From the NCBI RefSeq assembly GCF_000496595.1, contig NC_022793.1, forward strand, positions 744,001 through 808,000: 64,000 nt of DNA. The letters run 5' to 3'. Shown here in pieces: positions 22,774 through 31,415 of the stretch. How positions within the stretch are numbered: the first letter of the stretch is position 1; every line of letters begins with the position of its first letter. Source of the DNA: Candidatus Liberibacter americanus str. Sao Paulo (lineage in GTDB: Bacteria; Pseudomonadota; Alphaproteobacteria; Rhizobiales; Rhizobiaceae). The notes under the pieces were generated by a model. The model had not been told where the DNA came from. It saw only the letters and a program-made list of their open reading frames with translations, and did no database searches. Made by a program: the position numbers and the translations under genes.

Positions 22774-24330
22774 TTGACAAAAGTACTTCCAACAAAAACA
22801 GAAGATGAACAAAGACTTATTAACTTAATTGGATCAAAAGAATTCAAGAATAGTTTTACTAACTTTGTTTTACATTTTTTTCCATGGGGTGTAAAAGACA
22901 CACCGCTTGAGAATTTTTCTGCACCCCGCAAATGGCAATTAGATGCTATGCTGGATGTTGATCGGCATTGTGCTGATAATGAAAATAATCCCAATCCAAA
23001 AGTATTAAAAATGGCGATATCTGCAGGGCGTGGTATAGGCAAAACCACGTTTAATGCATGGTTGATGTTATGGTTAATAAGTACTCGGGCGGGTATGTCT
23101 ATAATCTGTCTTGCCAACTCAGAAACGCAGTTAAAGGGCACATTATGGGCAGAAGTTAGTAAGTGGCTTGCGATGTTGCCGAATAAACATTGGTTTGAGA
23201 TGCAATCGTTATCTCTACATCCTGCTGTTTGGTATGCGGAATTACTAGAATCCAGCCTTGGTATTGATTCTAAACACTACAATATTACTTGTAAAACCTA
23301 TTCTGAAGAACGTCCTGATACCTTTGTTGGTCATCATAATACGTATGGCATTGCGGTTTTTAATGATGAGGCATCAGGTATACCTAGTGTTATATGTAAA
23401 ACGATCACTGGCTTTTTTACCGAGGTTAATGCTAATCGTTTTTGGATTATGACGTCTAATCCTCGTAGGTTAGAAGGTTGGTTTTTTGATATATTTAATA
23501 TTCCATTGACTGATTGGCTACGTTATCAGATTGATACACGAGACGTTGAGGGTATTGATCCAAGTTTTTATGAGGAGATTATTGCCCGTTACGGCATTGA
23601 TTCAGATCAAGCCCGAGTTGAGATTTTAGGGCAATTTCCAAAACAAGAAATCAACAGTTTTATTCCCTATAATTACATTTTAGAAGCGATTGAGCGTGAA
23701 GCGGTAATTGATCCATACGCACCGTTAATTATGGGTTGTGATATAGCTGGGGAAGGCGAAGATAAGACGGTTGTTATATGCCGTCGAGGCAATGTTATTG
23801 AGCACACTGATTATTGGTCTGGTCAGCTTGTTAGAGATACTAACAGGAAGATATCTGGTTTAATTGATAGGTATAAACCCGATGCTATAGTTGTTGATGC
23901 TAATGGGATAGGTTCTGTTACCGCTAATTATTTAGAAGATTACGGATATTATCCGATTGAGCAGATATTAGGACAACGAAGCAGTACAGAACCTGAGCGG
24001 TATCGTAATTTAAGATCTGAGTTATACGATTTAGTTAAAGATGCAATTATTGGGTGTTTATCGCTTCCGAAAGATAATCCTGAATTGATTAACGAGCTTA
24101 GATCTATAGAAGCTTTTACAGATACATTAGGTCGATTAGCGATAGAGAGCAAACGCAAAGGTGGTTCTAAATTTGGAGTTAGAAGTCCTGATTTTGTGGA
24201 TGCTTTAGCATATACCTATGCGGTTAATCCTGCGAGAAAAGACCATGTTAAACGCCGTTCTTACCAGTACGAGGCTGATGAGCTTTTAATAAATCAGAGG
24301 CATACTCTAAATTGGGTGAGTTATGCTTAG
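22774..24330 (+). CDS. Terminase large subunit (ATPase-nuclease)
   Basis: Packaging motor, 518 residues. The ATPase half has Walker A SAGRGIGKTT (residues 83-92) and Walker B IAVFNDEAS (Asp198, Glu199), followed by MTSNP (226-230) as coupling motif. The RNase H-like nuclease half has Asp323 in MGCDIAGEGED, Asp375 in VVDANG and a late Asp in SPDFVDALAY. Lengths and motifs are complete. The start is a TTG at 22774: upstream in frame there is a stop at 22762, and no ATG gives the conserved N-terminus. The stop overlaps the next gene by 8 bp. Prophage 2 has no terminase. Confidence 0.95.
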   Translation: MTKVLPTKTEDEQRLINLIGSKEFKNSFTNFVLHFFPWGVKDTPLENFSAPRKWQLDAMLDVDRHCADNENNPNPKVLKMAISAGRGIGKTTFNAWLMLWLISTRAGMSIICLANSETQLKGTLWAEVSKWLAMLPNKHWFEMQSLSLHPAVWYAELLESSLGIDSKHYNITCKTYSEERPDTFVGHHNTYGIAVFNDEASGIPSVICKTITGFFTEVNANRFWIMTSNPRRLEGWFFDIFNIPLTDWLRYQIDTRDVEGIDPSFYEEIIARYGIDSDQARVEILGQFPKQEINSFIPYNYILEAIEREAVIDPYAPLIMGCDIAGEGEDKTVVICRRGNVIEHTDYWSGQLVRDTNRKISGLIDRYKPDAIVVDANGIGSVTANYLEDYGYYPIEQILGQRSSTEPERYRNLRSELYDLVKDAIIGCLSLPKDNPELINELRSIEAFTDTLGRLAIESKRKGGSKFGVRSPDFVDALAYTYAVNPARKDHVKRRSYQYEADELLINQRHTLNWVSYA

Positions 24331-25015
24331 AAATTTTAATTTCCGATCTAGGATTATACCATCGGCTCCTCCCCAACAAGACCCGCCTGCTGTTAGTAGC
24401 TTTTTAGGAGGTAGATGGGGTCGAAAGGACGAGAAGCAAGAGTCTGAAGCATCACAAGAGTCTGAAGCATCAAAGGAAAATCCTTTTGAAAGACTGGCAA
24501 GATGGAGACTAGAAGCCGAAAAACTAAGAGAACAAAGATTAGCCGAAGCTAGAATATTAGAAGAACCACAATTAGCCGAAAAACAAAGAGAAGCCGTACG
24601 ACAACGCGTAGAAGAACAGCGAAGAGAATCCGTACTGCAACGTCGTCTAAAAGAACTGCAAGAAGAACAGCAAAGAGAAGCTGAACTGCAACGCATAGAA
24701 GAACAGCAACGTCTAAAAGAACAACAATTAGCTGAAACTAAAAAAATAGAAGAAAAAACAAGTGAGGAAGCTTCCCATTCTGTTCAAGTTCCTATTCTTG
24801 CTGGGTTTTTAGGCAGTGGCTTTAAGGAGCCACCCACCCATGATCTGATAGGCTTTAGAGGGTTTGGGAAACTAGGGTCTTTACTTTCTGGGAATGTTAA
24901 GAGGTTGTTTTATCCATTTGATTTTTATGACGATAAACAAAATACAAGTTTGCAGTTGTTGGAGAGTTTTGTGACTTTTTTGTTTTCCAAGTTTAAAGAG
25001 GAACATTTGAGCTGA
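24323..25015 (+). CDS. Coiled-coil protein between terminase and portal, unknown
   Basis: A 230-residue protein of unknown function. Residues about 40-155 are a highly charged Glu/Gln/Arg/Lys coiled coil of the EEQQREAELQR type, coded by short DNA repeats (GAACAGCAACGTCTAAAAG) that also occur in the 1285-residue protein. The ends are different: the N-terminal 30 residues are Pro-rich, the C-terminal 75 residues hydrophobic and aromatic (GFLGSGF... LFYPFDFYDD). It overlaps terL by 8 bp and meets the next gene at a TGATG. Its place in the head operon suggests a virion or assembly role. Confidence 0.6.
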   Translation: MLRNFNFRSRIIPSAPPQQDPPAVSSFLGGRWGRKDEKQESEASQESEASKENPFERLARWRLEAEKLREQRLAEARILEEPQLAEKQREAVRQRVEEQRRESVLQRRLKELQEEQQREAELQRIEEQQRLKEQQLAETKKIEEKTSEEASHSVQVPILAGFLGSGFKEPPTHDLIGFRGFGKLGSLLSGNVKRLFYPFDFYDDKQNTSLQLLESFVTFLFSKFKEEHLS

Positions 25016-25386
25016 TGGCAGATAAAGATAAATCGAAGAGTATTTGGGATATTGCGGGATCCGCTGCATCTAAGGCTTATACTGGTGCTTCTATAGGGGG
25101 ACGCTTTGGTCTTTACGGTTCTATTGCTGGGGGTTTAGTAGGAGGAGCTTATGGAGTTTATGAAAACTGGGATTCAATCAAAAATATCTTCAGCTTTAAG
25201 TCGTCTGAACAGGAAGAAAAGAAAGCTTCAATAACCGACGATTCTTTAACAGATGACGAAATGGCACGACTGCATGAAAAAGAGGCTATGGATTTTTGGA
25301 AAAGCAATAACGTGACAAATCCTTATAGACGAGTAACTTTATCATCGTTGTTATCTTCCAATAACGGCAGTAGGGGATTTGCATGA
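25015..25386 (+). CDS. Small glycine-rich head-operon protein, unknown
   Basis: A 123-residue protein. Residues about 20-48 are a Gly-rich hydrophobic stretch (GGRFGLYGSIAGGLVGGAYGVY) of glycine-zipper type that could enter a membrane. The C-terminal half is polar and acidic (TDDSLTDDEMARLHEKEAMDFW). It is coupled to the coiled-coil gene (TGATG) and overlaps the portal by 4 bp. A virion protein with membrane activity is possible, but nothing identifies it. Confidence 0.6.
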   Translation: MADKDKSKSIWDIAGSAASKAYTGASIGGRFGLYGSIAGGLVGGAYGVYENWDSIKNIFSFKSSEQEEKKASITDDSLTDDEMARLHEKEAMDFWKSNNVTNPYRRVTLSSLLSSNNGSRGFA

Positions 25387-27056
25387 GTAAAACCGCTAAT
25401 CAGCTTATTGAGCAATTGACCGTTTTAAAGAATGATCGTATGGCGTTAAACGCTTCGATTGAAGAATTATCAAAATTTCTTTATCCGTACGAAGCACATA
25501 ATTCAACCATGTGGGACACTACAGGTTCTGAAGCGTGTATAAAACTTTCATCTCTTATTTCAAGTTTAATTACCCCGCAAGGGCAGCGTTGGCATGGATT
25601 GTCTTATCCATTATCTAAGCAACAGGATACTTATATTTTAGATGAAAAGAGTATTATGTCATGGTGCGATGATATTACTGATATTTTATTTCGTTATCGT
25701 GATCGTCCACATTCTGGGTTTTCACAGTGTTTGCAGTCTTTTTACACGAGTGCTGTTGAGTGTGGTACTGGCTGTTTTTATGTTGAATCTGATATTGACG
25801 CTCAAGGGAAAGAGGACGGTATCCGTTATATACCCGTTCCATTCAAGGATGTTTACATATGGGTTAATCATCAACAAGATATAGATACCGTATTAAGGGA
25901 ATTTAAGTTTACAGCTGAACAGATAGTTAGCAAATGGGGGGAAAACGTCTTATCCTCAAGTATGAAGAGGTCATTAGAAGTAAAAGATTGCGAAAAATAT
26001 ACATTTATTCATGCAGTATACCCGAAGAGTATTAAGGAGCGTCGTGATGATGGTAAGAATGGTTATAGTTTTAAGAACTTTCATTCTAAATATGTATGTG
26101 TTGAGGAGAAGCGTTTTTTTGAAGAAAAGCAGATTGCTACACTAGGCTATGTTGTTGGGCGTTTTAGGACTAGGGCTGATGAGATATATGGCAAATCTCC
26201 AGCTTTGGAAGCTTTACCTGCTATTAGACGTTTGAACGAGATATCCAGTGAGTTAGCACAATATGCTCGTTTGTCTTTAAATCCTCCTTTTATAGCCCCT
26301 GCAGATGCGAAACAATTTGATTTCAAGTTTAAGATTAGACATGTTAATATCGGGGCTGTTAACAAAGAAGGTAAAGCTCTTTTTCATCCTATTCCTCTAG
26401 GTAATCCGCATCCTTATTACAAGGAAATTGAAAGAATACAGAGTTCTATTCATAGTTTATTTCTTTTAGATTTGTTCCAAATTTTAGAGGATAGAGCTTC
26501 TCGTTCTGCTGCTGAATCGTTAGAAAAGACTAAAGAAAAAGGGGCTTTTGTCGCTCCTATTATCGGACGTATACAATCTGATTTTTTATCTCATATGGTA
26601 GCTAGAGAAATTGATATTTTGAGTTTTCAAGGGAAACTTCCTACATTTGAAGGCTCAAACAACTTATCTCCTTCTATACATTTTTTAAAGGTTGAGGCTA
26701 CTTCTCCGTTATTTAAATACCAACAAGCTGAAGCGGTTTCATCGGTATATCAATCTTGTAACGGTCTTATTGAATTATCCGCAAAAACTGGCCAGCCTGA
26801 GATTCTTGATGTTTACGATTTTGAATCTGCCGCACGTTTTTGTGTCAAAAATTCAGGTTCCCCAGCGGTTTTCTTACGAGATGACGAGGAGGTAAAACAG
26901 ATAAGATTACAGAGATATAAGCAGATGGAACAAATGAAAGAACAAGAAATGCATAATCAATCTCAACTTATCGGGACGCAAGAAGGTGCCAAAGTTGCCG
27001 GAGATGTTTTGCGTGAAAAGCAAAAAGCGGAGATAAGGGAGAGTTTTAATGATTGA
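25383..27056 (+). CDS. Portal (head-to-tail connector), T7 gp8-like
   Basis: Dodecameric portal through which DNA enters and leaves the capsid, 557 residues, the size of the T7 gp8 family. Characteristic pieces are the N-terminal LKNDRMALNASIEELSKFLYP with DTTGSEA, LSSLISSLITPQGQRWHGL, and the central YGKSPALEALPAIRRLNEI segment that forms the stem. The C-terminus is a charged tail (KQIRLQRYKQMEQMKEQE). It follows terminase and precedes scaffold and capsid, the standard podovirus order, and overlaps its neighbours by 4 and 8 bp. Confidence 0.92.
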   Translation: MSKTANQLIEQLTVLKNDRMALNASIEELSKFLYPYEAHNSTMWDTTGSEACIKLSSLISSLITPQGQRWHGLSYPLSKQQDTYILDEKSIMSWCDDITDILFRYRDRPHSGFSQCLQSFYTSAVECGTGCFYVESDIDAQGKEDGIRYIPVPFKDVYIWVNHQQDIDTVLREFKFTAEQIVSKWGENVLSSSMKRSLEVKDCEKYTFIHAVYPKSIKERRDDGKNGYSFKNFHSKYVCVEEKRFFEEKQIATLGYVVGRFRTRADEIYGKSPALEALPAIRRLNEISSELAQYARLSLNPPFIAPADAKQFDFKFKIRHVNIGAVNKEGKALFHPIPLGNPHPYYKEIERIQSSIHSLFLLDLFQILEDRASRSAAESLEKTKEKGAFVAPIIGRIQSDFLSHMVAREIDILSFQGKLPTFEGSNNLSPSIHFLKVEATSPLFKYQQAEAVSSVYQSCNGLIELSAKTGQPEILDVYDFESAARFCVKNSGSPAVFLRDDEEVKQIRLQRYKQMEQMKEQEMHNQSQLIGTQEGAKVAGDVLREKQKAEIRESFND

Positions 27057-27360
27057 TATACAAAAGGTTAAAGAATTGGCTAACTTGCAAATGGAGGATG
27101 TTGATGACTTGGCGTTAAGAGAATTATTTGAAAAAGCGGAAGCCAATAAAGCAGATTATAAGTGTGTGTTTTCGAGTGAAGAAGGACAACGTGTTTTCAA
27201 AGATTTGATGCGAGAAGGTGGGCTATTAGAGGTTTCCGCTTCTGTTGATACTAACCAATTAGCTTTTGAAGCTGGAAAACGGTACATGGTTGTCTATATC
27301 GCCCGTACTTTCTCTTTAACTCCTGATGACATAATACAATCTGTTTTTGGAAATTCTTAA
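27049..27360 (+). CDS. Bbp19-like small phage protein
   Basis: A 103-residue protein whose core, VFSSEEGQRVFKDLMREGG... AFEAGKRYMVVYIARTFSL, matches the Bbp19-like pattern: a first helix with VF....G..V..DL and a second helix with .EG.R..V..I. Genes of this type regularly sit between portal and scaffold in podoviruses; their exact role is not known. It overlaps the portal by 8 bp and lies 22 bp before the scaffold gene. Confidence 0.7.
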   Translation: MIDIQKVKELANLQMEDVDDLALRELFEKAEANKADYKCVFSSEEGQRVFKDLMREGGLLEVSASVDTNQLAFEAGKRYMVVYIARTFSLTPDDIIQSVFGNS

Positions 27361-27382
27361 TATTTAACTGAAGGATGCTGTA

Positions 27383-28042
27383 ATGATAGAAGAAAATACA
27401 ATTATTGAAGATACAAACCAAGTCTCCTCATCCCAGCAAGTGGCTAGTGAAACTGACTCTGGTATTTCAGAAGTACAATCTAGTCAACAAACAGAGCAAC
27501 AACCACAGGTTAAGGATGAATATTCGATTAAGTGTCCTGAGTATGTATCTGCTGAAGAGGTTAACGCTCATACACAAGCTTTTAAGGAAGCTGGTGTTGA
27601 TGCTCAAACAGCTCAAAAAGTAGTTGATAAACTTATTTCATCTGGAGAGATACTCGAAAAACAACGTGCCGAAACTTTGAATAAGTCATTAGAGGCTGAT
27701 AAGGATTCCTTAATCAAGGAGCTAGGAGCTGAGTATGGTACTCGAGAGAGTGCTATATCTCGCTATTTTAATCAGGAGAATATCCCTGATGACGATGTAA
27801 AAGCTCTTATTTCTACTTGGGGTTTTAAAAAGACCTTTAAGTTTTTTGACCGTTACGCTCAACTTAATAAAGAAAGTTCGGCTGGGGATACTTTTAACAA
27901 GACGGAAACCGCAGGTTCTTCTCAGGATTTTAGTAAGAAGATGGAAGGTTTTGAATTTTACAAAAATCTTAAATCAGGAGACCCTAAAGCTAGTGAGTTA
28001 ATAAAACAATGGGCTTTAGAACAAGCACAATCAGATCAATAA
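27383..28042 (+). CDS. Capsid assembly scaffolding protein, T7 gp9-like
   Basis: A 219-residue acidic, helical protein that should chaperone procapsid assembly and leave the finished head. The first 45 residues are Ser/Gln/Glu-rich and disordered. The helical core begins CPEYVSAEEVNAHTQAFKEAGVDAQTAQKVVDKL, typical of podovirus scaffolds, and GAEYGTRESAISRYF and AQLNKES follow. It directly precedes the major capsid gene, with AAGGATG before the start. Sequence conservation in this family is low; order and composition carry much of the call. Confidence 0.8.
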   Translation: MIEENTIIEDTNQVSSSQQVASETDSGISEVQSSQQTEQQPQVKDEYSIKCPEYVSAEEVNAHTQAFKEAGVDAQTAQKVVDKLISSGEILEKQRAETLNKSLEADKDSLIKELGAEYGTRESAISRYFNQENIPDDDVKALISTWGFKKTFKFFDRYAQLNKESSAGDTFNKTETAGSSQDFSKKMEGFEFYKNLKSGDPKASELIKQWALEQAQSDQ

Positions 28043-28065
28043 TCCACTGAGGAAGGAATTTATAA

Positions 28066-29145
28066 ATGGCTACAAAACAACAATTAGCAACAGCTAATAT
28101 ATTAGAGTTCAAAAAGCATGTTGAACTTGCTTTGCAACAAGAACAATCACAGCTTAGATCAACGGTAACAGAGACATCTACAGAAGGGGAGTCATCGGCT
28201 ATAGTAGAGGTGTTTAAACCTACTGAGGCTCACGAGATTATCGGTGATATGCCAAACACCATATACAATGAAACTGACCAAGACAGAAGATGGATTAGTC
28301 AAAATCAATATGGTTGGGCGGAACGCATAGACCCGTTCGCTTCTCTTGATTCTGGGCTTAACCCGCTTCTCCCGTATGCTAAACTTGCTACATATGCGAT
28401 GCATCGTAAGCAAGATGAAGCTATACTTAAAGGTATGTTAGGGGTGAATAAATACGGCAAGAACGCTGACAAACTAGAGTCGTTCCCTACGGATAATATC
28501 ATACCTGCAGTTGACGGGGATGACTTTTTCCAAACTTTTATCGGACAACTTATTACTGCTAAAGCTATAATGAGGAAACGTTATATAGACGTTGATAGTG
28601 AACAAATATATGTTTTAGTTCCTTCTGATGTATGGGCATCGCTTTTTGCCTTAGAAAAAGCAACTAGTAAAGACTATGTTAACAGTGCTGCGTTGCAATC
28701 TGGTAAGATGGAAGCTTTCGCTGGGGTTTGGTTTATTAATATGGAAAAAGTCCCAGGTGATGATTTATTCCCATCAGGAACGCAATTTCCTAATTTAACT
28801 GATTCTAAGATTGAAAACGATAAAGGGAAATATAAAGCTATCTCTTCTGCTAAATTTGCCGATGATAAAATTAAGTATGTTCTTCCTATATATTGCAAAT
28901 CCGCGGTTGTTTTCGCTCAAAGGAAAGCGATTGAGGTAAAACATTCGGAAGATCCAAGCAAATGGCATGCTCCACAGATTACTTTAACTGCTTCTTTCGG
29001 TGCAACTCGTGTAGAACCTGAGAAGATTTTAGGGATTGAGATTACTAAGAATTCGCTAAAGTACGTTCCTCATATCATTGAAAAAGCTTCTAAAAAGGAA
29101 AAAGCTTTCAAAAAAGATAATGAAACAGGGCAGAACGAGGCTTAA
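28066..29145 (+). CDS. Major capsid protein, T7 gp10-like
   Basis: Shell protein of the icosahedral head, 359 residues, presumed HK97 fold. The N-arm is helical and Gln-rich (about 1-45). The core includes the segment TYAMHRKQDEAILKGMLG, which resembles the A..R..D..I..AL.G motif of podovirus capsids, and later YVLPIYCKSAVVFAQRKAIEV. Its position after the scaffold gene, its size and the AGGAAGG ribosome-binding site fit a highly expressed capsid gene. Its stop overlaps the next start as TAATG. Prophage 2 lacks it. Confidence 0.87.
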   Translation: MATKQQLATANILEFKKHVELALQQEQSQLRSTVTETSTEGESSAIVEVFKPTEAHEIIGDMPNTIYNETDQDRRWISQNQYGWAERIDPFASLDSGLNPLLPYAKLATYAMHRKQDEAILKGMLGVNKYGKNADKLESFPTDNIIPAVDGDDFFQTFIGQLITAKAIMRKRYIDVDSEQIYVLVPSDVWASLFALEKATSKDYVNSAALQSGKMEAFAGVWFINMEKVPGDDLFPSGTQFPNLTDSKIENDKGKYKAISSAKFADDKIKYVLPIYCKSAVVFAQRKAIEVKHSEDPSKWHAPQITLTASFGATRVEPEKILGIEITKNSLKYVPHIIEKASKKEKAFKKDNETGQNEA

Positions 29146-29663
29146 TGAATAATTTAGAAGTTTGTAATTGGGCATTGTTGAAATTAGGGCAATGCCCAAT
29201 AAATAGCCTTGAAGAGGAAGGGATAAAAGCTAAATATTGCAAGCTTTTACTACATCCTATTCACCGTAGTTTACTGCGTTCTTTTGCTTGGAATTTTGCG
29301 AAATATTCGGATGTTTTATCCCAATCACCTTCAACAAAGATTGATGAGATACGCTATGCTCTTCCTGAGAAATGTCTTAAAGTTATAAAAAGTTCTATTA
29401 AGGTGGAGTTAAATGAGGGTTATCTTGTTCCTAAAGACAAGACTACCACGCAACTTATTGTTGAATATGTTAAGGAAGTTCCGATATTCCAATGCGACGC
29501 TTTGTACCAAGAAGCACTTACATTAAAGCTAGCAAGCGAGCTTTGCCCTACTATACTTCCCGATGAACAATTACCGCGGTATTTAAAAGCTGAAAGCGAA
29601 AAAGTTTTAAAAACAGCTATTGAGATGGACGCTATAGAGATGTCTGATGATAGGGAGTATTAA
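29145..29663 (+). CDS. Tail tubular protein A, T7 gp11-like
   Basis: Adaptor ring between portal and tail nozzle, 172 residues. It shows the family start EVCNWALLKLGQ, followed by KYCKLLLHPIHRSLLRSFAWNFAKY, the strongly conserved R..LLR...W.FA pattern of gp11 proteins. A C-terminal helix region contains ALTLKLASELCPTI. The gene is coupled to the capsid (TAATG) and ends one base before the nozzle gene. It is absent from prophage 2. Confidence 0.88.
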   Translation: MNNLEVCNWALLKLGQCPINSLEEEGIKAKYCKLLLHPIHRSLLRSFAWNFAKYSDVLSQSPSTKIDEIRYALPEKCLKVIKSSIKVELNEGYLVPKDKTTTQLIVEYVKEVPIFQCDALYQEALTLKLASELCPTILPDEQLPRYLKAESEKVLKTAIEMDAIEMSDDREY

Positions 29664-31415
29664 ATGGGTAATGTATCATGGACAAAACATTCGTTTGCTG
29701 CTGGGGAATTGTCGCATAAGATATGTCAATCTCGTAGTGATTTAAAGATACATTCTCAAGGGGTATCTAAGTGTCAAAACCTTATTCCTTTAAGCGTCGG
29801 GTCGTTGATTGCCCTCCCAGAATTGATAAAAGTTTCCGATTGCAAATTGCCTACCGACGCAAGTCGTATCATTCCTTTTAACCTTGTTAATGGCGTGTAT
29901 GTTTTATGTGTTTTCGGAGAGCAAGAAGTAGTAATTCTTAATTTAGGCAGCGCAGAAAACTTGAAACCTCAAGAAGTTACAAGCATTAGAACGCCTTATC
30001 ACTTTGGTGAAGCATCACAGTTAGAATTTGCGGTATTTGGTTCTCTTATGGTTTTAGTTCATAGAAGTCATCCCCCTTGTCAAATTCTATGTAAAGATGG
30101 GGTTTTTAGCTTTTCTGAAATGAAGTTTTTTCCGCCCCCTTGGTTAGCAGATAATGTTAAGGAAGGCATCGGGTATCAGGTAGATTTGAGCATAAAAAAG
30201 GCACAGGACGATTCTAAGCTTTTTGAGATATCCTCCGACTTTAAGTTATTTAGTGCTGATGATACGGGCAGATATTTACGTTTCGGGTGTTTACCTTCAG
30301 CTCGAAAATCTGATTTTAAATATCCTGAAAATTCTTTTATGGTTAGTGATGGCAAGGTATATCAAAGCAAGAAAGGCGGCTTATCTTCTGAAAATCCTTT
30401 TACCCAAAAAGAGGGTACGATTTATGCTAAGGATGGAGAGGTAACATGGATTGAGGTTGCGTCTTTTGGTATTAAAAATTCGAGTGAATCGGGCTCAAAC
30501 TCCTTCTTTCATAAATCCCCATCCCTTCTTTCTCCTTACTTTATTTGGGGCGAAATAAAAGAAGTTTTTAACGACGGAAAAAAGGTACTAGTTCTTCCCA
30601 AATCAAAACATAGTTTTTTAAGCGGTGAAAAGGTCGTATCATGGAATTTTAGTGCTTGGACACGAAACAATGGTTACCCGCAACACGTGTCTTTTTATCA
30701 AAACCGATTAGTATTTTCTGGTGGTAAGGATGATGAGCTATCGGTGTATTTATCAAGTTATGATTCCTTCAATGATTTTTCGATTGATGGTGAATACGGG
30801 TGCTTTGATCTGAAGAAAGCGTTAACCATGGCGGTAACAGATACTTCGGTGAGTGAGATTAAGTGGCTTCATCCTTTCGGTGGCGGTATTCTCGTCGGGT
30901 GCGATACCTCTTTATGGTTATTGTCTATTAGTTACACTCAAGGGCTGTCTGTAGATTTTAGGCGTATATCTGGATCAGGTGTATATTCTTGCCCACCTGT
31001 CAGTGCTTCTGATTACCTATTTTTTGTGTATGGGGCGGGCAGACGGGTTAAAGCGGTTACTGGAAGCACCGAGCAAGGTTTTAAGTTTGTAGACCTATCC
31101 ATTTTTGTCGATCATCTTTTTACCCATTCGATAAAAGGATTATCATATCAAGAAGAACCGTATTCGCTTCTTTGGGTATATTATGACTCACAGCCTTATA
31201 TGTCAGGATGCCTATTTAATCCCGAAGAAGAAAACTTCGCATGGCATATTCATAATTTGGAGCCCGGGCAATATTTTAAATCTTTAGCATCTTTTCCAAG
31301 CGAAAAGCACGGCGATACTTCGGTTTGGATATTGACTGAGGTATGTAATGAAGAAGGAAATTGTCGTCCGCAATTAGGGCGATTAGGTATTTTTACTTCT
31401 GAGGAGACGCGATAA
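29664..31415 (+). CDS. Tail tubular protein B (nozzle), C-terminally short
   Basis: Tail nozzle of podoviruses (T7 gp12 family), 583 residues. The N-terminus WTKHSFAAGELSHKI followed by QNLIPLSVGSL is characteristic, as is NGYPQHVSFYQNRLVFSG with a beta-propeller-like middle. Members of the family are usually longer. The expected last domain, containing DT.DAF....GK.RRI and V.V.NT...E.G, is instead found at the C-terminus of the next protein. So the nozzle seems divided over two genes. It overlaps the next gene as TAATG. A 5'-truncated homologue in prophage 2 begins at 51023. Confidence 0.85.
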   Translation: MGNVSWTKHSFAAGELSHKICQSRSDLKIHSQGVSKCQNLIPLSVGSLIALPELIKVSDCKLPTDASRIIPFNLVNGVYVLCVFGEQEVVILNLGSAENLKPQEVTSIRTPYHFGEASQLEFAVFGSLMVLVHRSHPPCQILCKDGVFSFSEMKFFPPPWLADNVKEGIGYQVDLSIKKAQDDSKLFEISSDFKLFSADDTGRYLRFGCLPSARKSDFKYPENSFMVSDGKVYQSKKGGLSSENPFTQKEGTIYAKDGEVTWIEVASFGIKNSSESGSNSFFHKSPSLLSPYFIWGEIKEVFNDGKKVLVLPKSKHSFLSGEKVVSWNFSAWTRNNGYPQHVSFYQNRLVFSGGKDDELSVYLSSYDSFNDFSIDGEYGCFDLKKALTMAVTDTSVSEIKWLHPFGGGILVGCDTSLWLLSISYTQGLSVDFRRISGSGVYSCPPVSASDYLFFVYGAGRRVKAVTGSTEQGFKFVDLSIFVDHLFTHSIKGLSYQEEPYSLLWVYYDSQPYMSGCLFNPEEENFAWHIHNLEPGQYFKSLASFPSEKHGDTSVWILTEVCNEEGNCRPQLGRLGIFTSEETR